In this document: positions 16,469 through 25,329 of the stretch, in pieces | Layout of the letters: every line of letters starts with the position of its first letter | Position numbering within the stretch: the stretch's first letter is position 1 | Source of the DNA: Phosphoribacter sp037045055 | GTDB lineage: Bacteria; Actinomycetota; Actinomycetes; Actinomycetales; Dermatophilaceae | NCBI GenBank assembly: GCA_037045055.1 | Contig: JBAOHJ010000003.1 | Location: forward strand, 620,001 to 684,000 | Reading direction: 5' to 3' | Length of the DNA stretch: 64,000 nucleotides | Notes under the pieces: model-generated | The model's input: the letters and a program-made list of their open reading frames with translations, nothing else | Told to the model about the DNA's origin: nothing | Database searches by the model: none | Translations under genes and position numbers: made by a program

Positions 16469-17989
16469 CTATCGCCGGGCCAGCTTGGCCACGTCGAAGG
16501 CGGACACCACCGCGTTCTTGGGCAGCCCGGTGATGTCGGCGTCGGCGACCATGAGGTTGGGCAGCAGGAACAGCACGTCGCCCGGGACCTGCTCGGCGAT
16601 GAGCCGACCGACCTGCTTCATCGTCGTCACCTGCTCGGCCTCGGAGCCGGCGTCCGCGGTGGCCAACAAGGCCCGGATCTGCTCGGTGCCGTACTTCGTG
16701 TAGTACCCGGGGTCCCCCCACACCGCCGGGATGTCCCGGGGCTCGACATGGGCGACGATCGACATGTCGAAGTCGCCCCCCTGGAACACCGAGGCCACCC
16801 AGGCGGCGGGGAACTCCAGGCTGTCCATCTGGATGGTCAGCCCGATCTGTTCCAGCTGGCTCTTGACCACCTGTCCGCAGGACACGGCATACGGCAGGTT
16901 GGGCACCCGCAGGCGCAGTGTCGCGCCGGTCTTGCCCGCCGCGGCCAGGCCCGCCGTCGCCGCGGCCCGGTCGTAGGGCAGCACGCCGGTGAGGTCCTCG
17001 TACCAGGGGTCGGTGGGCGGGACGAACGAGCCGATCAGCGTGCCGTGACCGGCGAAGCAGGCGCCCATGAGCGCCTTGTGGTCGATGCCCTGCCGGATCG
17101 CCTGGCGCACTCGAGGGTCGGCGAAGACCTCGCGGGCGTTGTTGAACGACAGCAGCACCTCGCCGTTGGTGGTGCCCTCGACCACCTGGTACTTCGGGTT
17201 GGAGGCGAACTGCGCCAGGGCGTCCGGGGCCTGCATCGTGGTGATGACGTCGATGCCGCCGGACAGCAGGGCGTTGTTCAGCGCCGTGCCGTCCTTGAAG
17301 TACTTGAACACCACGACGCGGTATGCCGGCTTGGCACCCCAGTAGGACTCGTTGCGGGTGAGCGTGATGGAGTCGCCGCGGGTCCAGCTCGTCACGGTGT
17401 AGGGGCCGGTGCCCAGCGCCTTGGTGGCCAGGTCGGCGACCCCGCTCTGGGTCATCATCGCGCCCATGTGCGTGGTCATCCGGTAGAGCCAGTCGTTGCT
17501 CGGCTGGGTCAGGGTGACCTGCAGCCGCGTGGGCGTCAGGGCCTTGGCGTCGGCGACGACGTCCATGGGCTTCTTCAGGCTGGTCTTCCACGAGGACTTG
17601 ACGTAGCCGATGGAGAAGACCGCGTCGTCGGCCGTGAAGGCCTTGCCGTCGGAGAACTTCGCGGTCTCCACCAGGTCGAAGGTGTAGGTCTTGCGGTCCG
17701 GCGACACCGTCCAGGACCTGGCCAGGGCGGGGCCGATCTTGCCGTTGTCGTCCTGGGCGACGAGCGTCTCGTAGACGTTGGACATGAGCAGCTGCGGGAT
17801 GGCCGCGCCGGCCGCGGTGGTGAAGTCGAGGCTGGCCGGCTCGGCGACCAGGCCGAGGTTGACCGTGCCGCCTGCGCCGTCGCCCGAGGCCGACCCGGTC
17901 GCGGTGCTCGAGCTCGAGCCGGCGGTGCAGGCCGTCAGGGCCAGTGCGAGCGCGGCCAGGGGGGCGAGCGCGCGCGTTCGGTGGGTCAC
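16469..17989 (-). CDS. Peptide ABC importer solute-binding lipoprotein (DppA-like)
   Basis: A 506-residue family-5 extracellular binding protein. GTG 17989 starts a lipoprotein signal ending LALTAC (Cys about residue 22), followed by a Ser/Gly linker. The mature protein contains the family pattern VYETLVAQDDNGKIGPALA ... WTVSPDRKTYTFDL near the N-terminus. It is the first gene of the importer operon and is divergent from alanine dehydrogenase. Dipeptides or oligopeptides are the best guess because a P1 aminopeptidase ends the operon, but family 5 also includes nickel and opine binders. Confidence 0.92.
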   Translation of the reverse strand: MTHRTRALAPLAALALALTACTAGSSSSTATGSASGDGAGGTVNLGLVAEPASLDFTTAAGAAIPQLLMSNVYETLVAQDDNGKIGPALARSWTVSPDRKTYTFDLVETAKFSDGKAFTADDAVFSIGYVKSSWKTSLKKPMDVVADAKALTPTRLQVTLTQPSNDWLYRMTTHMGAMMTQSGVADLATKALGTGPYTVTSWTRGDSITLTRNESYWGAKPAYRVVVFKYFKDGTALNNALLSGGIDVITTMQAPDALAQFASNPKYQVVEGTTNGEVLLSFNNAREVFADPRVRQAIRQGIDHKALMGACFAGHGTLIGSFVPPTDPWYEDLTGVLPYDRAAATAGLAAAGKTGATLRLRVPNLPYAVSCGQVVKSQLEQIGLTIQMDSLEFPAAWVASVFQGGDFDMSIVAHVEPRDIPAVWGDPGYYTKYGTEQIRALLATADAGSEAEQVTTMKQVGRLIAEQVPGDVLFLLPNLMVADADITGLPKNAVVSAFDVAKLARR

Positions 17990-18222
17990 GAGGGCTCCAT
18001 CGTCGCAGGGGACAGTGCAGGCACAGGGTACGCGCCACGGGCCCGAGCCGGGTGAGCGCCGGTGCCGGCGCTCCGGTGGCCGCGGTGGGTCGGTGGGCGG
18101 CGGACCAACGGCCCTGTCCGGCCGCCGGGCCGCACTCCTAGACTGCCGACGGCATACCGGCGCCTGGGCCACCCGCCCGGCCGAGCAGCGAGCCCGTCGG
18201 GGCCGCAGGAGGGGCGTGAGAG

Positions 18223-19338
18223 ATGAGGATCGGGGTCCCCAGCGAGGTCAAGAACAACGAGTACCGCGTGGCGATCACCCCCATCGGGGTCCACGAACTG
18301 GTCCGGCACGGCCACGAGGTCTACATCCAGAAGGGCGCCGGCCTCGGGTCCTCGATCGAGGACGGCGGATACGTCGCCGAGGGCGCGAAGATCCTCGACA
18401 CCGCCGACGAGGTGTGGGGCGCGGCCGAGATGGTGCTCAAGGTCAAGGAGCCCATCGCCTCGGAGTACCACCGGTTGCGCGAGGGGCTGGTGCTGTTCAC
18501 CTACCTGCACCTGGCCGCCGACCAGGCGCTCGCCGAGGAGCTCATGCGGCGCAAGGTCACCGCCATCGCCTACGAGACCGTGCAGTTGCCCGGCGGCCTG
18601 CTGCCGCTGCTGTACCCGATGTCCGAGGTCGCCGGGTGCCTGGCCCCGCAGGTGGGCGCGCACGCCCTGATGAAGCCCGAGGGCGGTCGCGGCGTGCTCA
18701 TGGGCTGCATCGGCGGCGTGCCCAGCGCGAAGGTCGTCGTCCTCGGCGGCGGCGTCGCCGGGCAGAACGCCGCGAACGTCGCCTTGGGCATGGGCGCGGA
18801 CGTGACGATCCTGGACACCGACCTGGACAAGCTGCGGATGGTGTTCTGGCGCTGGCAGAACCGGATCAAGCAGCTGGCCTCCTCGACCCTGTCGGTGCGC
18901 CAACAGGTGCTCGACGCCGACATGGTCATCGGCTCGGTGCTCATCCCGGGCGCCAAGGCACCCAAGCTGGTCACCAACGACATGGTCGCCCAGATGAAGC
19001 CGGGCTCGGTGCTGGTGGACATCGCCATCGACCAGGGCGGCTGCTTCGAGGACTCCCGCCCGACCACCCATGCCGACCCGACGTTCCCGGTGCACGGCTC
19101 GACGTTCTACTGCGTGGCGAACATGCCCGGTGCCGTCCCCAACACCTCGACCTACGCGCTCACCAACGCCACCCTCGGGTATGCCGTGCGCCTGGCCGAC
19201 CGAGGGTGGCGCGAGGCGCTGCGGGCCGACGGGGCGCTGGCCCTGGGGCTGAACACCCACGACGGGTTGGTGACCTACCAGGCGGTGGCCGACGACCTCG
19301 GCCTGGCCTACCGGCCGCTGGCCGACGTGCTGGGCTGA
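18223..19338 (+). CDS. ald: L-alanine dehydrogenase
   Basis: A 371-residue NAD-dependent enzyme that interconverts alanine with pyruvate plus ammonia. It begins with the family's MRIGVPSEVKNNEYRVAITP. The substrate-binding Lys is in LKVKEPI and the catalytic His in FTYLHLAAD, both near residues 74-96. The NAD fold is at VVLGGGVAGQNAANVA. Length matches the family exactly. A purine-rich ribosome site (AGGAGGGG) lies upstream. It is divergent from the peptide importer with 233 bp between; alanine released from imported peptides would be a fitting substrate (inference). Confidence 0.97.
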   Translation: MRIGVPSEVKNNEYRVAITPIGVHELVRHGHEVYIQKGAGLGSSIEDGGYVAEGAKILDTADEVWGAAEMVLKVKEPIASEYHRLREGLVLFTYLHLAADQALAEELMRRKVTAIAYETVQLPGGLLPLLYPMSEVAGCLAPQVGAHALMKPEGGRGVLMGCIGGVPSAKVVVLGGGVAGQNAANVALGMGADVTILDTDLDKLRMVFWRWQNRIKQLASSTLSVRQQVLDADMVIGSVLIPGAKAPKLVTNDMVAQMKPGSVLVDIAIDQGGCFEDSRPTTHADPTFPVHGSTFYCVANMPGAVPNTSTYALTNATLGYAVRLADRGWREALRADGALALGLNTHDGLVTYQAVADDLGLAYRPLADVLG

Positions 19339-19348
19339 CCCGACCCGT

Positions 19349-19387
19349 CCGCGCGGGCCCTGACCTGGGGGTCTCGGGCCCGCGCGG
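19349..19387. terminator. Bidirectional terminator between ald and the protease gene
   Basis: CCGCGCGGGCCC (19349-19360) and its complement (19376-19387) form a perfect 12-bp GC stem with a 15-nt loop. It lies in the 65-bp gap between two converging genes and could stop transcription from both sides. Confidence 0.7.
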
Positions 19388-19403
19388 GTGCCCTGGAGGG
19401 CGG

Positions 19404-20264
19404 TCAGGGCCGGACGTCGAAGGTCGCCAACCAGTCCTGGACCACCGCGATGTCGACGCGTTGCAGGCCGTCGAGGTAGCGGCAGTTCTGGGTGTACCCG
19501 TACGAGGTCACCGTGACGAGGACCCCGTCGCGGAACGTCGGGCCGCCGGAGTCGCCGAAGCAGGACCCCCCGGTGCCGCGGGTGTCGTTGATGTTGCCGT
19601 TGACCTGGAGGATCTGCGGGGTCAACCGCTGTCCGGGCGCATCGGCATACCGGCGGATGAGCGGGTAGCTCTGCGGCGTCGGCTTCTGCGGCCCGGCGTC
19701 GGATTTGCGCACCTCGGTGCCGTATCCGACGATCGTGAACAGGGTGGAGTTGAGCACGGGCTGGGCGAACCGGTCGAGGAAGCCCACCGGGGCGAGGGCC
19801 GCGGGGGCGATCCCGTCGACCGGGGCGTCGAGGACGACCACGCCCACGTCGTTCCAGTTGTCCAGGTCGGTGAAGTCGGAGTACCCCGGGTGGGTGTGTG
19901 CGGTGCCACGGTAGTACCCCGCCGGGAGGGCGTCGGTGGCTTGGTAGCCCACCGCGGGGTCGGCCGCCGTGGGCAGCCCCGACGGCGGCTGCTGGGCGAT
20001 CTGCGACGCGAAGGTGACCACGGTCTTGCCGAGGGTGCCCGCCGTGCAGTGCGCCGCGGTGAGCAGGACGGTGGGAGTGACGAGGGTGGCCGTGCAGCGG
20101 AACCGCCCGTCGGGCTCGTAGAACGCGATCATGGCGACGTTGGGGTGGCGCTGCCCGTCGGCGTCGCCGCCGGTGATGGCGGCCGCCGGAGAGGCGGTCG
20201 ACAGCGCGATGCCCACAACCATGGCCAGGGCGATGCCGATGCGGCGGTGGAGCGGGGTGAACAC
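19404..20264 (-). CDS. Secreted trypsin-like serine protease
   Basis: A 286-residue exported chymotrypsin-fold protease. A Sec signal peptide (GIALAMVVGIALSTASPAAA) is followed directly by ITGGDADGQRHPNVAM, resembling an activation-type N-terminus. The catalytic triad is visible: His in LLTAAHCTAG, Asp in DVGVVVLDAPVDG and Ser in CFGDSGGPTF. A second cysteine pair (SCFGDS and CRYLDG) could make a disulfide. Substrate preference is unclear. It is convergent with ald. Confidence 0.92.
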   Translation of the reverse strand: MFTPLHRRIGIALAMVVGIALSTASPAAAITGGDADGQRHPNVAMIAFYEPDGRFRCTATLVTPTVLLTAAHCTAGTLGKTVVTFASQIAQQPPSGLPTAADPAVGYQATDALPAGYYRGTAHTHPGYSDFTDLDNWNDVGVVVLDAPVDGIAPAALAPVGFLDRFAQPVLNSTLFTIVGYGTEVRKSDAGPQKPTPQSYPLIRRYADAPGQRLTPQILQVNGNINDTRGTGGSCFGDSGGPTFRDGVLVTVTSYGYTQNCRYLDGLQRVDIAVVQDWLATFDVRP

Positions 20265-20474
20265 GCGTGAGTCCTCTCGTGGAAGGATGCCGTTCCCCCG
20301 AACGGCCCAATGAGATCACACTTCGGCCCTGCCGAGTGGCCAGCCGGGCCCCCACCAGTCCCCGCACCGTGCCGACTCGGCCACCGACCGGGCCGGGTGT
20401 GGTGACGGCCTCCGGTGACCAGGGCTGCGGCGACCAAGGCTCCCGGCGACCGCGGTGAGGGCCCTGAGGACAGC

Positions 20475-20502
20475 CGAAGGGCCCGGGTGTCCGGGCCCTT
20501 CG
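20475..20502 (-). terminator. Terminator hairpin downstream of tRNA-fMet
   Basis: CGAAGGGCCCGG and CCGGGCCCTTCG form a perfect 12-bp stem with loop GTGT, beginning 6 bp past the 3' end of the tRNA when read on the minus strand. Confidence 0.8.
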
Positions 20503-20508
20503 GGTTCG

Positions 20509-20582
20509 TAGCGGGGGCAGGATTTGAACCTGCGACCTCCGGGTTATGAGCCCGGCGAGCTACCGAGCTGCTCCACCCCGCG
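20509..20582 (-). tRNA. Initiator tRNA-Met (anticodon CAT)
   Basis: The minus strand folds as a 74-nt tRNA. The acceptor strand is CGCGGGG and the anticodon loop CTCATAA gives CAU. The T arm is GCAGG-TTCAAAT-CCTGC. Two initiator marks are visible: position 1 (C) does not pair with position 72 (U here), and the anticodon stem ends in three G-C pairs (GGG/CCC). The 3' CCA is not encoded. A terminator hairpin follows closely and a -35/-10 pair precedes it, so it is a single-gene unit. A 1-72 pair of C and U rather than C and A is a small oddity. Confidence 0.95.
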
Positions 20583-20593
20583 TCGGTCTGACC

Positions 20594-20623
20594 ACCTTAC
20601 GCGACCGGCGCGGGGCCGGCCAA
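20594..20623 (-). promoter_or_regulatory. Probable promoter of tRNA-fMet
   Basis: On the minus strand, TTGGCC (20623-20618) and TAAGGT (20599-20594) are spaced 18 bp apart and end 11 bp before the first tRNA nucleotide, a fitting place for a sigma-70-type promoter. Confidence 0.5.
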
Positions 20624-20685
20624 ATCGCCGTCGACCCGGACACCGCCGAGCGGATGCCGGCCCAGCGCGGGTGCTCGGTCGGGCC

Positions 20686-23664
20686 TCACGGTGTCGGCGG
20701 CGAGGTCACCGTGGCCGTCCCGCCCTGCGGTTGCGCGGCGACGGCCCGGGCGATCGCCTCGCGCAGCTTGCTCTGGGCCTCGCCGTACTTGGTGAAGTCA
20801 CCGGCCTTGAGGGCGGCGTCGGCCTCGGCCATGGCCGCCTGGGCGTCGGCGAGAGCCTGGTTCAGCGCCGCGGTCCCGGTGCTCGGTGGTGTCGGTGTCC
20901 CGGGCGTGGCCGGGGTGCTCGGGGTCGGCGGCCGGGCGACCTGACCGCCGAACAGCTCGTTCAGCGCCCCGTCGAGGGAGTCCGACCAGGCCAGCTGGTT
21001 GCCGAAGACGACGACGATGGCCCGGCCCAGCGGGTAGGCGTTGGTCGCGTTGCTCTGCAGGTAGATCGGCTCGACGTAGAGCAGCCCGCCGGCCATCGGC
21101 AGGGTGAGCAGGTTGCCCAGGATGACCGCGTTGCCCTGCTGGCGAGCGCTGCTGAGGTACTGCGACAGGGTCAGCGTGAACGCCTTGGACGAGGTGCTCG
21201 AGGAGTTGATGGTGTTCTGGACCTGGCCCGGGCCGTTGACGTTGGACTCCGGGGGGACCTCCAGCAGCCGCAGGGTGCCGTAGCCCTCGCGGATCGTCCC
21301 GGCGGCGGAGCCGGCGTTGGAGTCCACGGCGAGCAGACCGGAGAGCACCTCGCGGGTGCCGACCGGCATGAACGTCGTCGTCAGCGAGAACGACGGCGCG
21401 CTCTGCCCCGGCATCGCCAGGGTCTGGTAGTAGGCCGGCTGTGGGGTGTTGCGCTGCTCCTGGGTGGGGTCCGACGGCACTCGCCAGAAGTCCTGCCCGC
21501 CGTAGAAGGAGCCCGGGTCCTGCACGTGGTAGCGCGAGAGCAGGTCGCGCTGCACCTTGAACAGGTCCTCCGGGTAGCGCAGATGGGACATCAGCGACCC
21601 GCTGATCTTGTCGATCGACTCCACGGTGCCCGGGAAGGCCCCCATCCAGGCCCGCAGGATCGGGTCGCCGGCGTCCCAGGCGTACAGGTGCACCGACCCG
21701 TCGAAGGCGTCGACGGTGGCCTTGACCGAGTTGCGGATGTAGTTGATCTGGCCCTGCTCCAGGGCGGTGACGCTGCGCCGGGACCGGGTGATCGAGTCGA
21801 CCGTCGAGGTCTGCATCTGGGTCAGGCGCGAGTTCGGGTAGCCGGCGGTCGTCGTGTACCCGTCGACGATCCACACGATCCGTCCGTCGACGATGGACGG
21901 GTAGGCGTTGCCGTCGAGGGTCAGCCACGGCGCCACCCGGGCGACCCGGTCACGCGGGGTGCGGTTGTCGAGGATCCGCGACGAGGAGTTCACCGCGTCG
22001 GAGAGCAGGAAGTTCGGCTCGCGGTACTTCACGCCGTAGGCGAGCTTCTTGAGGAACCCGTCCAGCGGCACCCCGCCGGAGCCGGCATACGTGTTGTTGA
22101 CCTGCTGCGCGTCCGCGGCGGTGAGATAGTCGAACTCGCGGGGCGCGGCGCCCGCGGGAGCGCCGACGATGGAGTAGGCCGGCGACTGCTCGCCGAAGTA
22201 GACCCGGGGCTCGTACTCCCCGAGGGTCTTGCCGGCGGGGATGGAGGACTCGGCGAAGACCGGCTGGCCGTCGGACTGCCGGTTGCCGTATGCCGCGAGC
22301 ACGCCGTAGCCGTGGGTGTAGACGGTGTGGTCGTTGAGCCAGTTGCGTTGACCGGTGGGCACCCCGTCGAGGTCGATCTCGCGCACCGAGACGACCACGT
22401 CGCTGGTCGCGCCCTCCACGGCATACCGGTCGACGTCGAGGGCATCGGGCAGGGCGTAGTACTGCCGCGAGGTGTGCAGCTGCTTGAACGTCGGCGAGAC
22501 GACGTTCGGGTCGACCAGGCGGATGCCCGGGATCGCCGCGGCGGCGGTGCGCAACTGCTCGGGGGTGGCCTCCGTCGAGGGCTTGTAGGGCGTCGACTGG
22601 ATGGTGTCCAGCCCGTATGCCGCGCGCGTGGCCGCGATGTTGCGGGCCAGGTACGGCGCCTCGAGGGACTTCTCGCTGGGCTTGACCCGCAGCGACTGGA
22701 TGAGCGCCGGGAAGATCCCGCCGACGACCACGGAGACCACGACGAGCAGGACGGTGGCGACCACCGGCAGGCGCCAGGACCGGGTCCAGATCACCGAGAG
22801 GAACATCAGCGCGCACAGGACCGACGCGATCGCGAGGATCGCCTTGGTCGGCAGCACCGCGTTGTCGTCGGTGTACTGGATGCCGGTCATGAGGTCGGAC
22901 GTGGCCGTGGACAGGGAGTAGCGCTCCAGCCAGTACCCGGCGCCGCGCACGAGGAGGAAGGCCGCGACGAGCGTGGACAGGTGCAGCAGGGTGGCTCTGG
23001 TGGTGTCCCGTCCCCGGTTCTGCAGCTGCAGGCCGCCGTAGACGTAGTGGGCGAAAGCGGCGGCCAGGATGCCGATGATGAGCACCATGGACAGGAAGCC
23101 CACGACGAAGGTCAGCCACGGGAGGGTGAAGACGAAGAAGCCGAGGTCCATGCCGAACTGCGGATCCGCGGTGCCGAACTCGGTGGCGTTGCGCCAGAGC
23201 AGGAAGCTCTCCCACTGTTGGGAGGCGGCGATGCCGGTGAGCAGCCCGATGACCACGGGCACGGCGACGGTGCCCACCCGGCGCAGCGGCTCCAAGGCCT
23301 CCCGGTAGCGGTCCAGGGCGTCCTGCTGGGGGGTCGACGGAGCGTAGACCGGCCGCGCCCGATGCCCGAACCACAGGCTCGACCAGGTGAGGGCCGCGGT
23401 GATCAGCCCGCCGACCACCCCGAGGAGCGCCTGCGCCCCGACCTGCGTGGTGAACACCGACCGGAAGCGGACCGAGTCGAACCAGAGGACCTCGGTCCAC
23501 ACCGAGGAGATCGCCGAGACGGCCACGAACGCGACGACCAGCACGACGATGGTGGCCACCAGCGGGCTGCGACGTCGCTCGAAGGCTCGTTCCAGACTCG
23601 GCCTGCCGGTCGGACCCCCGGGGCCTGCCGAGCCGCCGCCGCCGGTCCACTCTCGCTCGCTCAC
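20686..23664 (-). CDS. UPF0182 family large membrane protein
   Basis: A 992-residue conserved actinobacterial protein (COG1615, UPF0182). The N-terminal ~330 residues carry about seven membrane helices, starting after a short Gly-rich cytoplasmic tail. The remaining ~600 residues form a large domain that by topology should lie outside the cell and contains many Tyr/Asp-rich motifs such as YPEDLFKVQRDLLSRYHV, a hallmark of the family. The end is Pro/Thr-rich, then an Ala/Lys helix (ALADAQAAMAEADAALKAGD). Function is unknown. It lies next to the PDZ/Lon-type protease gene, the same neighbour pair as in mycobacteria. It ends about 100 bp upstream of the tRNA on the same strand. Confidence 0.95.
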   Translation of the reverse strand: MSEREWTGGGGSAGPGGPTGRPSLERAFERRRSPLVATIVVLVVAFVAVSAISSVWTEVLWFDSVRFRSVFTTQVGAQALLGVVGGLITAALTWSSLWFGHRARPVYAPSTPQQDALDRYREALEPLRRVGTVAVPVVIGLLTGIAASQQWESFLLWRNATEFGTADPQFGMDLGFFVFTLPWLTFVVGFLSMVLIIGILAAAFAHYVYGGLQLQNRGRDTTRATLLHLSTLVAAFLLVRGAGYWLERYSLSTATSDLMTGIQYTDDNAVLPTKAILAIASVLCALMFLSVIWTRSWRLPVVATVLLVVVSVVVGGIFPALIQSLRVKPSEKSLEAPYLARNIAATRAAYGLDTIQSTPYKPSTEATPEQLRTAAAAIPGIRLVDPNVVSPTFKQLHTSRQYYALPDALDVDRYAVEGATSDVVVSVREIDLDGVPTGQRNWLNDHTVYTHGYGVLAAYGNRQSDGQPVFAESSIPAGKTLGEYEPRVYFGEQSPAYSIVGAPAGAAPREFDYLTAADAQQVNNTYAGSGGVPLDGFLKKLAYGVKYREPNFLLSDAVNSSSRILDNRTPRDRVARVAPWLTLDGNAYPSIVDGRIVWIVDGYTTTAGYPNSRLTQMQTSTVDSITRSRRSVTALEQGQINYIRNSVKATVDAFDGSVHLYAWDAGDPILRAWMGAFPGTVESIDKISGSLMSHLRYPEDLFKVQRDLLSRYHVQDPGSFYGGQDFWRVPSDPTQEQRNTPQPAYYQTLAMPGQSAPSFSLTTTFMPVGTREVLSGLLAVDSNAGSAAGTIREGYGTLRLLEVPPESNVNGPGQVQNTINSSSTSSKAFTLTLSQYLSSARQQGNAVILGNLLTLPMAGGLLYVEPIYLQSNATNAYPLGRAIVVVFGNQLAWSDSLDGALNELFGGQVARPPTPSTPATPGTPTPPSTGTAALNQALADAQAAMAEADAALKAGDFTKYGEAQSKLREAIARAVAAQPQGGTATVTSPPTP

Positions 23665-23743
23665 GACAGCAATCTACCCAGCGGTGGGCCCGATCCCGTC
23701 CTCGCGTCGTGGCCACGGGCGCCGGCAGCGGGGGCCGCGGGCC

Positions 23744-24895
23744 TCAGCAGCGCGCCAGCGCACCGGTCTGGGAGCGGCCGACGGCCTCGAGCGCGGCCCT
23801 GGCCTCGGCGAACGTCGCGACCTTGACGACGGTCATCCCGTCGGGCTCCCGGCCCCGGACCTCGGGGCAGCTTCCGGCCGGCGCGAGGAAGACGCTCGCC
23901 CCGGCCTGGCGCGCCCCGGCCATCTTCTGGGCGATCCCGCCGATCGGCCCCACGGCTCCCCCGTCGTCGATCGTCCCGGTGCCGGCGACCGACGCCGCGC
24001 CGGTCAAGGCCCCGTCGGTGAGCTTGTCGTAGATCCCGAGCGCGAACATCAAGCCGGCCGACGGTCCGCCCACGTCGCCGGCGTCGATCGTCACCTCGAC
24101 GGGCATCCGGTAGTCGCCGGCGAGGGCGATCCCCACATAGGTGCGCCCGTCCGGCGCCGTGCCGGTGCGGGGGTGCACGGTGACCTGGGCCTCCCCCCGG
24201 CGCACCACCAACTCGACCGCGTCCCCGGCCCGCACCGCCGCGATCGCGGCCCGCAGGCCCTCCGCGTTGGCGACCGGTGCCCCGGCGATGCTCACCAGGA
24301 CGTCGCCGGCCTGCAGCTGGCCGGTGGCGGGCGCCCCGTCGACCAGCCGCGTCACCCGCAGGACCAGCGGGACGTCGTAGCCCACCGCGCGCAGGGCCAC
24401 CGCCGCGGCGACCTGCTGCGACCCGGTCATCTCGACGCGGTTCTCCTGGGCGACCTGCTCCTGGGTCACCTGTGGCGGGAACAGCTCGTCCACCGAGTAC
24501 ACGTCCTGGTCGGCGGCCAGCCAGGCCGCCAGGACGTCGACGACGTTGACGGCATACCCGGGCCCACCCCTGACCCGCACCGTGGTGAAGTCGAGCCGGC
24601 CGGCCGTGGGGTAGGTGGGGGCGCCGGCGACCCGGATGCGCGCGACCGTCGAGCCGTCGGCGGAGCGTTGCTCGCCGAGCACGTCGACGGCCGGCCCTGG
24701 GCTCATGATCGCGTACGGCAGGTGGATCAGGCTCACCGCGGCCCCCAGCGCGAGGGCCACGAGCATCGAGACGACGAGCCGGACGAGGGACCGCCGCCCC
24801 GGTGCCGGCTCGCCCGGACCGGCGGGGGGGGCCGAGGGAACCGCGACGGGGGTGTCGGCGAGGTCATCGTGCTTCGGGTCGGGGTGAGCGGTCAC
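23744..24895 (-). CDS. Membrane-anchored PDZ and Lon-type (S16) protease
   Basis: A 383-residue protein with one N-terminal membrane anchor (about residues 38-58), a region found in YlbL-like proteins, a PDZ domain (about 190-260, GDVLVSIAGAPVANAEGLRAAI) and a C-terminal S16 Lon-like catalytic domain. The Ser-Lys dyad appears as GGPSAGLMFALG (Ser about residue 305) and the Lys in GIAQKMAGARQAGA. There is no ATPase domain, so it acts on exported or membrane substrates. GTG 24895 overlaps the moaE stop as GTGA. Related Bacillus proteins take part in DNA-damage checkpoint recovery by removing YneA; a similar role here is only a possibility. Confidence 0.92.
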   Translation of the reverse strand: MTAHPDPKHDDLADTPVAVPSAPPAGPGEPAPGRRSLVRLVVSMLVALALGAAVSLIHLPYAIMSPGPAVDVLGEQRSADGSTVARIRVAGAPTYPTAGRLDFTTVRVRGGPGYAVNVVDVLAAWLAADQDVYSVDELFPPQVTQEQVAQENRVEMTGSQQVAAAVALRAVGYDVPLVLRVTRLVDGAPATGQLQAGDVLVSIAGAPVANAEGLRAAIAAVRAGDAVELVVRRGEAQVTVHPRTGTAPDGRTYVGIALAGDYRMPVEVTIDAGDVGGPSAGLMFALGIYDKLTDGALTGAASVAGTGTIDDGGAVGPIGGIAQKMAGARQAGASVFLAPAGSCPEVRGREPDGMTVVKVATFAEARAALEAVGRSQTGALARC

Positions 24896-25329
24896 GGCAG
24901 GCCCACCCACTGCTCGGTCCCGTCGGCGAACACCTGGTGCTTCCAGATCGGCACCTGCGCCTTGAACCGGTCGACCAGCGCGCGGCATACCTCGAAGGCC
25001 TCGCCGCGGTGCTCGGCGCCCACCGCGGCGACGATCGCGACATCGCCCACCACGAGCCGGCCGACCCGGTGCTGCACCGCCACCCGGACCACCCGGCCCT
25101 GCTCGGCCAACCCCGACACGAGCGCGGTGGCGACGTGCAGGGCGCTGGGGTGGCAGGAGTACTCCAGGACCTGCACGACCCGCCCGCCGTCGACCGAGCG
25201 GACCTGCCCGACGAACACGACGAGCGCCCCGGTGCGCTCGGAGCGGACCGCGGCGAGCGCCTCGTCGACCGACAGGGGCGACTGGCGGATCTCGGCGAGC
25301 GCGACCGCCCGGGAGGGCTGGGCGGTCAT
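24892..25329 (-). CDS. moaE: Molybdopterin synthase catalytic subunit MoaE
   Basis: A 145-residue large subunit of molybdopterin synthase, which moves sulfur from thiocarboxylated MoaD to precursor Z. Landmarks: GALVVFVGQVRSVD near residue 33, EYSCHPSALHVA, VQHRVGRLVVGDVAIVAAVGAEHRGEAF with the pocket His/Arg residues, and the end IPIWK-like VPIWKHQVF. It is chained to the SDR gene upstream (ATGA) and the PDZ protease downstream (GTGA). No moaD or moaC lies in the window; MoeZ, which charges MoaD, is encoded 25 kb away. Confidence 0.95.
   Translation of the reverse strand: MTAQPSRAVALAEIRQSPLSVDEALAAVRSERTGALVVFVGQVRSVDGGRVVQVLEYSCHPSALHVATALVSGLAEQGRVVRVAVQHRVGRLVVGDVAIVAAVGAEHRGEAFEVCRALVDRFKAQVPIWKHQVFADGTEQWVGLP

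Noticed and set aside
17990..18222. A riboswitch or regulatory RNA before ald or the importer
   Set aside because: The 233-bp divergent gap shows one GTATGCC motif copy and short GC repeats, but no structure I could match to a known riboswitch.
17778..20270. A long plus-strand frame covering the DppA start, ald and the protease
   Set aside because: It runs out of frame through alanine dehydrogenase, which is certain, and shows only low-complexity composition.
20524..23826. A very long open frame on the plus strand opposite UPF0182
   Set aside because: High GC keeps antisense frames open. The minus-strand frame has recognisable UPF0182 motifs and membrane helices; the opposite frame is Arg/Gly/Asp-rich with no family features.
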